A stretch of 64,000 nucleotides of DNA, taken from assembly GCF_900106665.1 (NCBI RefSeq), contig NZ_FNNA01000002.1:806001-870000 (forward strand), written 5' to 3'. This stretch comes from Paracoccus sanguinis. GTDB taxonomy: Bacteria; Pseudomonadota; Alphaproteobacteria; Rhodobacterales; Rhodobacteraceae. The translations under genes were made by a program, and so were the position numbers. The first letter of the stretch is position 1. Every line of letters starts with the position of its first letter. Below the pieces are notes generated by a model. The model made no database searches. It was not told the origin of the DNA and was given only the letters and a program-made list of their open reading frames with translations. Positions 63,401 to 64,000 of this stretch are shown in pieces.

Positions 63401-63556
63401 CCGATGGCGTTTGCGATGATGGGCGGAATCATCGCCGGGACGCTGATCACGCTGCTGTTCGTGCCGGCGCTCTACTGCGTCGTGTTCGGGGTGCGGCGGC
63501 CGCAAATGGAGACAGGCGGGCCGGGGGCTCTGCCCCCGGACCCCCGGGATATTTAG
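60461..63556 (+). CDS. RND multidrug/metal efflux permease
   Basis: A 1031-residue inner-membrane proton antiporter of the HAE/AcrB-like group. Hallmarks are the first span (WFLLIVSMVAGIISYRSLG), EDPNFTIKVMVISAAMPGAT, the proton-relay Asp pair in LGLLVDDAMIAIETMISR, two large periplasmic loops, and the C-terminal AILALIGILIRNSIILVHEI. Twelve spans are expected. The last dozen residues (GGPGALPPDPRDI) and the stop codon are encoded by the intergenic GGATATTT hairpin repeat, so the natural end has been replaced or extended. Operon order adaptor-adaptor-pump; no TolC homologue follows. Confidence 0.93.
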   Translation: MIRRRSFNLSDWALHHRSLVWFLLIVSMVAGIISYRSLGREEDPNFTIKVMVISAAMPGATIGETLDQVTDRIETKLEELDELKFTRSVTMPGQAVVYVELLDTVRGGDVARTWQRVRNMMGDLRPEFPAEFAGFQFNDNFGDVFGNIYAFTADGFTQRELRDRVEAIRKQVQGLPAAGKTSLLGVREEQIYLEFSSTRLAALGLRQEQVVQTLAAQNAIAQSGIVQAGPERVLVRVGGQFDTAESIAAVNLRIGDRFFNVGDVATVTRGTADPPAALFRYNGQEAIGLEVAMRQGENIQTYGAQLDAMMQTIAADLPIGIEMHKFADQPHVVTEAVGHFVKALAEAVGIVLLVSFVSLGFRAGFVVTLTIPLVLAITFVILDIWGITLQRISLGALIIALGLLVDDAMIAIETMISRLELGESRSEAASYAWTSIAFPMLSGTLVTVAGFIPIGLNSSAAGEFTFSLFVVIAVSLPVSWIVAVLFAPLLGVTLLPAKMAHHAGRAGPLRRAFHVMLRAAMRFRWATVIATALIFVGSVWGMRFVEQQFFPTSDRTEIIIDVTERHNASIARTDASIARIDAFLKEQPEAKFWTSYVGRGAPRFVLAMDVPTPGPFMGQVVIQTANLVDRDALKARLNAWAATEMVGTDVYVKNLEIGPPVGKPVQYRVSSNDLNEARDAARGLAAVMAAEPRLRDISLDWNEPARVVRVEVDQDRARQLGLSSTDIAGALAALYSGKGVTQLRDGIFLIDVVARGAETDRQSLDSIQNLELATTTGTPIPLAALARLSYETEQPLIMQRDGRPTVTVKAAVATKDQPATLVTALTPAVEAYAATLPPSVQIVIGGTVESSGQSQAPIAAVVPVMLLIMATLVMIQMQSFRLSLIVFAAAPLGLIGVVAALVPFRVPMGFVAILGILALIGILIRNSIILVHEIQALLARGRSKWDAVFEASDSRARPILLTAAAASLALIPISRQVFWGPMAFAMMGGIIAGTLITLLFVPALYCVVFGVRRPQMETGGPGALPPDPRDI
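63521..63554 (+). repeat. Intergenic hairpin repeat ending GGATATTT, copy 2
   Basis: Perfect arms CCGGGGGC and GCCCCCGG (63521-63528, 63532-63539) are followed by ACCCCCGGGATATTT. It has the same parts in the same order as the copy at 4253-4291. It supplies the C-terminus and, with the next bases, the TAG stop of the RND pump, and on the other strand the TAA stop of the epimerase-like gene. Confidence 0.7.
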
Positions 63557-64000
63557 GTCCAGCCCGAGGAGGGCGGGGCGAGCATCCCCGGCAGGGCCGC
63601 GACGAGGCCGGGCCAGCCGCGCGGGCGCCAGCCCAGAGCGGTGAGCCGCGCGCAGCCCATCTGCGAGACCGGCGTCTTCGCCCGGGGCGGCGGGGCGTAG
63701 GGGCAGCCGGTGAGGCGCTGCACCACGGAGAGCAGGTCGTGGCGGTCCACGAGCAGGTCCGAGACGTGGAACGCGCCCCGGCCCTGCCGGTCGAGCACCA
63801 GCGCCAGCGCGGCGGCGAGGTCGTCGCCGTGCACCTCGGTGCCCCGGCGGGGGGCGATGGGGCGGCCGTCGCGGTAGTCGGCGAACAGCGTTTCCCATTT
63901 GTGCCCCGCGCCGGGGCCATAGACGCCGGTGGCGCGCAGGCTGGCGGCGGCGAAGCCGGGGCCGTCGAGGGCGGCGAGGCCCGCCTCGGCCTCGACCTTG
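63553..64000 (-). CDS. NAD-dependent epimerase/dehydratase-like protein (5' end outside the window)
   Basis: The last 148 residues of a protein of the extended short-chain dehydrogenase type. ASLRATGVYGPGAGHKWE is the conserved region after the catalytic Tyr/Lys (R..GVYGP), followed by VHGDDLAAALALVLDRQGRG and a substrate-domain end (FHVSDLLVDRHDLLSVVQRL). The nucleotide-binding N-terminus lies beyond the right edge. The TAA stop at 63553 falls inside the hairpin repeat and overlaps the pump's stop by four bases. Confidence 0.8.
   Translation of the reverse strand, partial: KVEAEAGLAALDGPGFAAASLRATGVYGPGAGHKWETLFADYRDGRPIAPRRGTEVHGDDLAAALALVLDRQGRGAFHVSDLLVDRHDLLSVVQRLTGCPYAPPPRAKTPVSQMGCARLTALGWRPRGWPGLVAALPGMLAPPSSGWT

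Overview
The window is about 64 kb of very GC-rich DNA from an alphaproteobacterium, almost certainly a member of the Rhodobacteraceae. The evidence is the gene content and order: a short flagellar export/MotA/MotE cluster, LuxI/LuxR, a cysteine-free Fur (Mur type) beside a SitABCD transporter, a small gene between glyQ and glyS, and two copies of a G/C hairpin ending in GGATATTT that I associate with this family. Genes are tightly packed, often with ATGA or TGATG overlaps. I see no prophage, CRISPR array, rRNA operon or complete insertion sequence.

Layout. 0.2-4.2 kb (minus): an AapJ-like amino-acid binding protein, then crcB-rluC-HAD phosphatase-ATP12 chaperone. 4.4-7.1 kb (minus): rarA and a luxR-luxI quorum-sensing pair. 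7.3-13.3 kb (minus): rplO-secY-adk-(secreted protein)-rpsM-rpsK-rpoA-rplQ, ending in a clear terminator. 13.4-17.6 kb: a Fur/Mur regulator divergent from sitABCD. 17.6-19.1 kb: a short CoA-transferase and a histidine phosphatase. 19.3-28.8 kb: a sugar locus with a GbpR-like LysR regulator, two tandem ChvE-type binding proteins, the ATPase and permease of their ABC transporter, and galactose dehydrogenase, DgoK, DgoA and a lactonase, giving most of an oxidative (De Ley-Doudoroff) galactose route. 29.3-30.3 kb: accA. 30.7-41.9 kb: flagellar genes in two divergent arms (fliF-fliH-fliN-fliP; fliL-orf-motE-motA-orf-flhA-fliR-flhB-fliJ-like) with a CtrA-type box between them. 41.9-42.9 kb: a lower-GC, gene-poor stretch with two candidate small genes. 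42.9-45.4 kb (minus): usp, nfuA, tsaB, rimI. 45.6-49.6 kb: a sugar transferase behind a CtrA-type box, truA, an XpaC-like protein preceded by a 26-residue membrane microprotein, a ModE-type regulator, gph and tRNA-Gly(TCC). 49.8-58.0 kb: trkH, a SPOR-like envelope protein, glyQ-orf-glyS, kynU. 58.1-63.6 kb: an RND efflux operon with two adaptor proteins. The window ends inside an NAD-dependent epimerase-like gene.

I did not find one clearly new multi-gene system. The most interesting points are smaller: the coupled 26-residue microprotein, a 53-residue candidate gene in apparently empty DNA, CtrA-type boxes at flagellar and polysaccharide promoters, an extra secreted protein inside the ribosomal operon, a re-duplicated tsaB tail, a pump whose C-terminus is written by an intergenic repeat, G-rich spacers recurring at three flagellar junctions, and several in-frame micro-tandem duplications. 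All functional calls are from reading translations; no database search was run.
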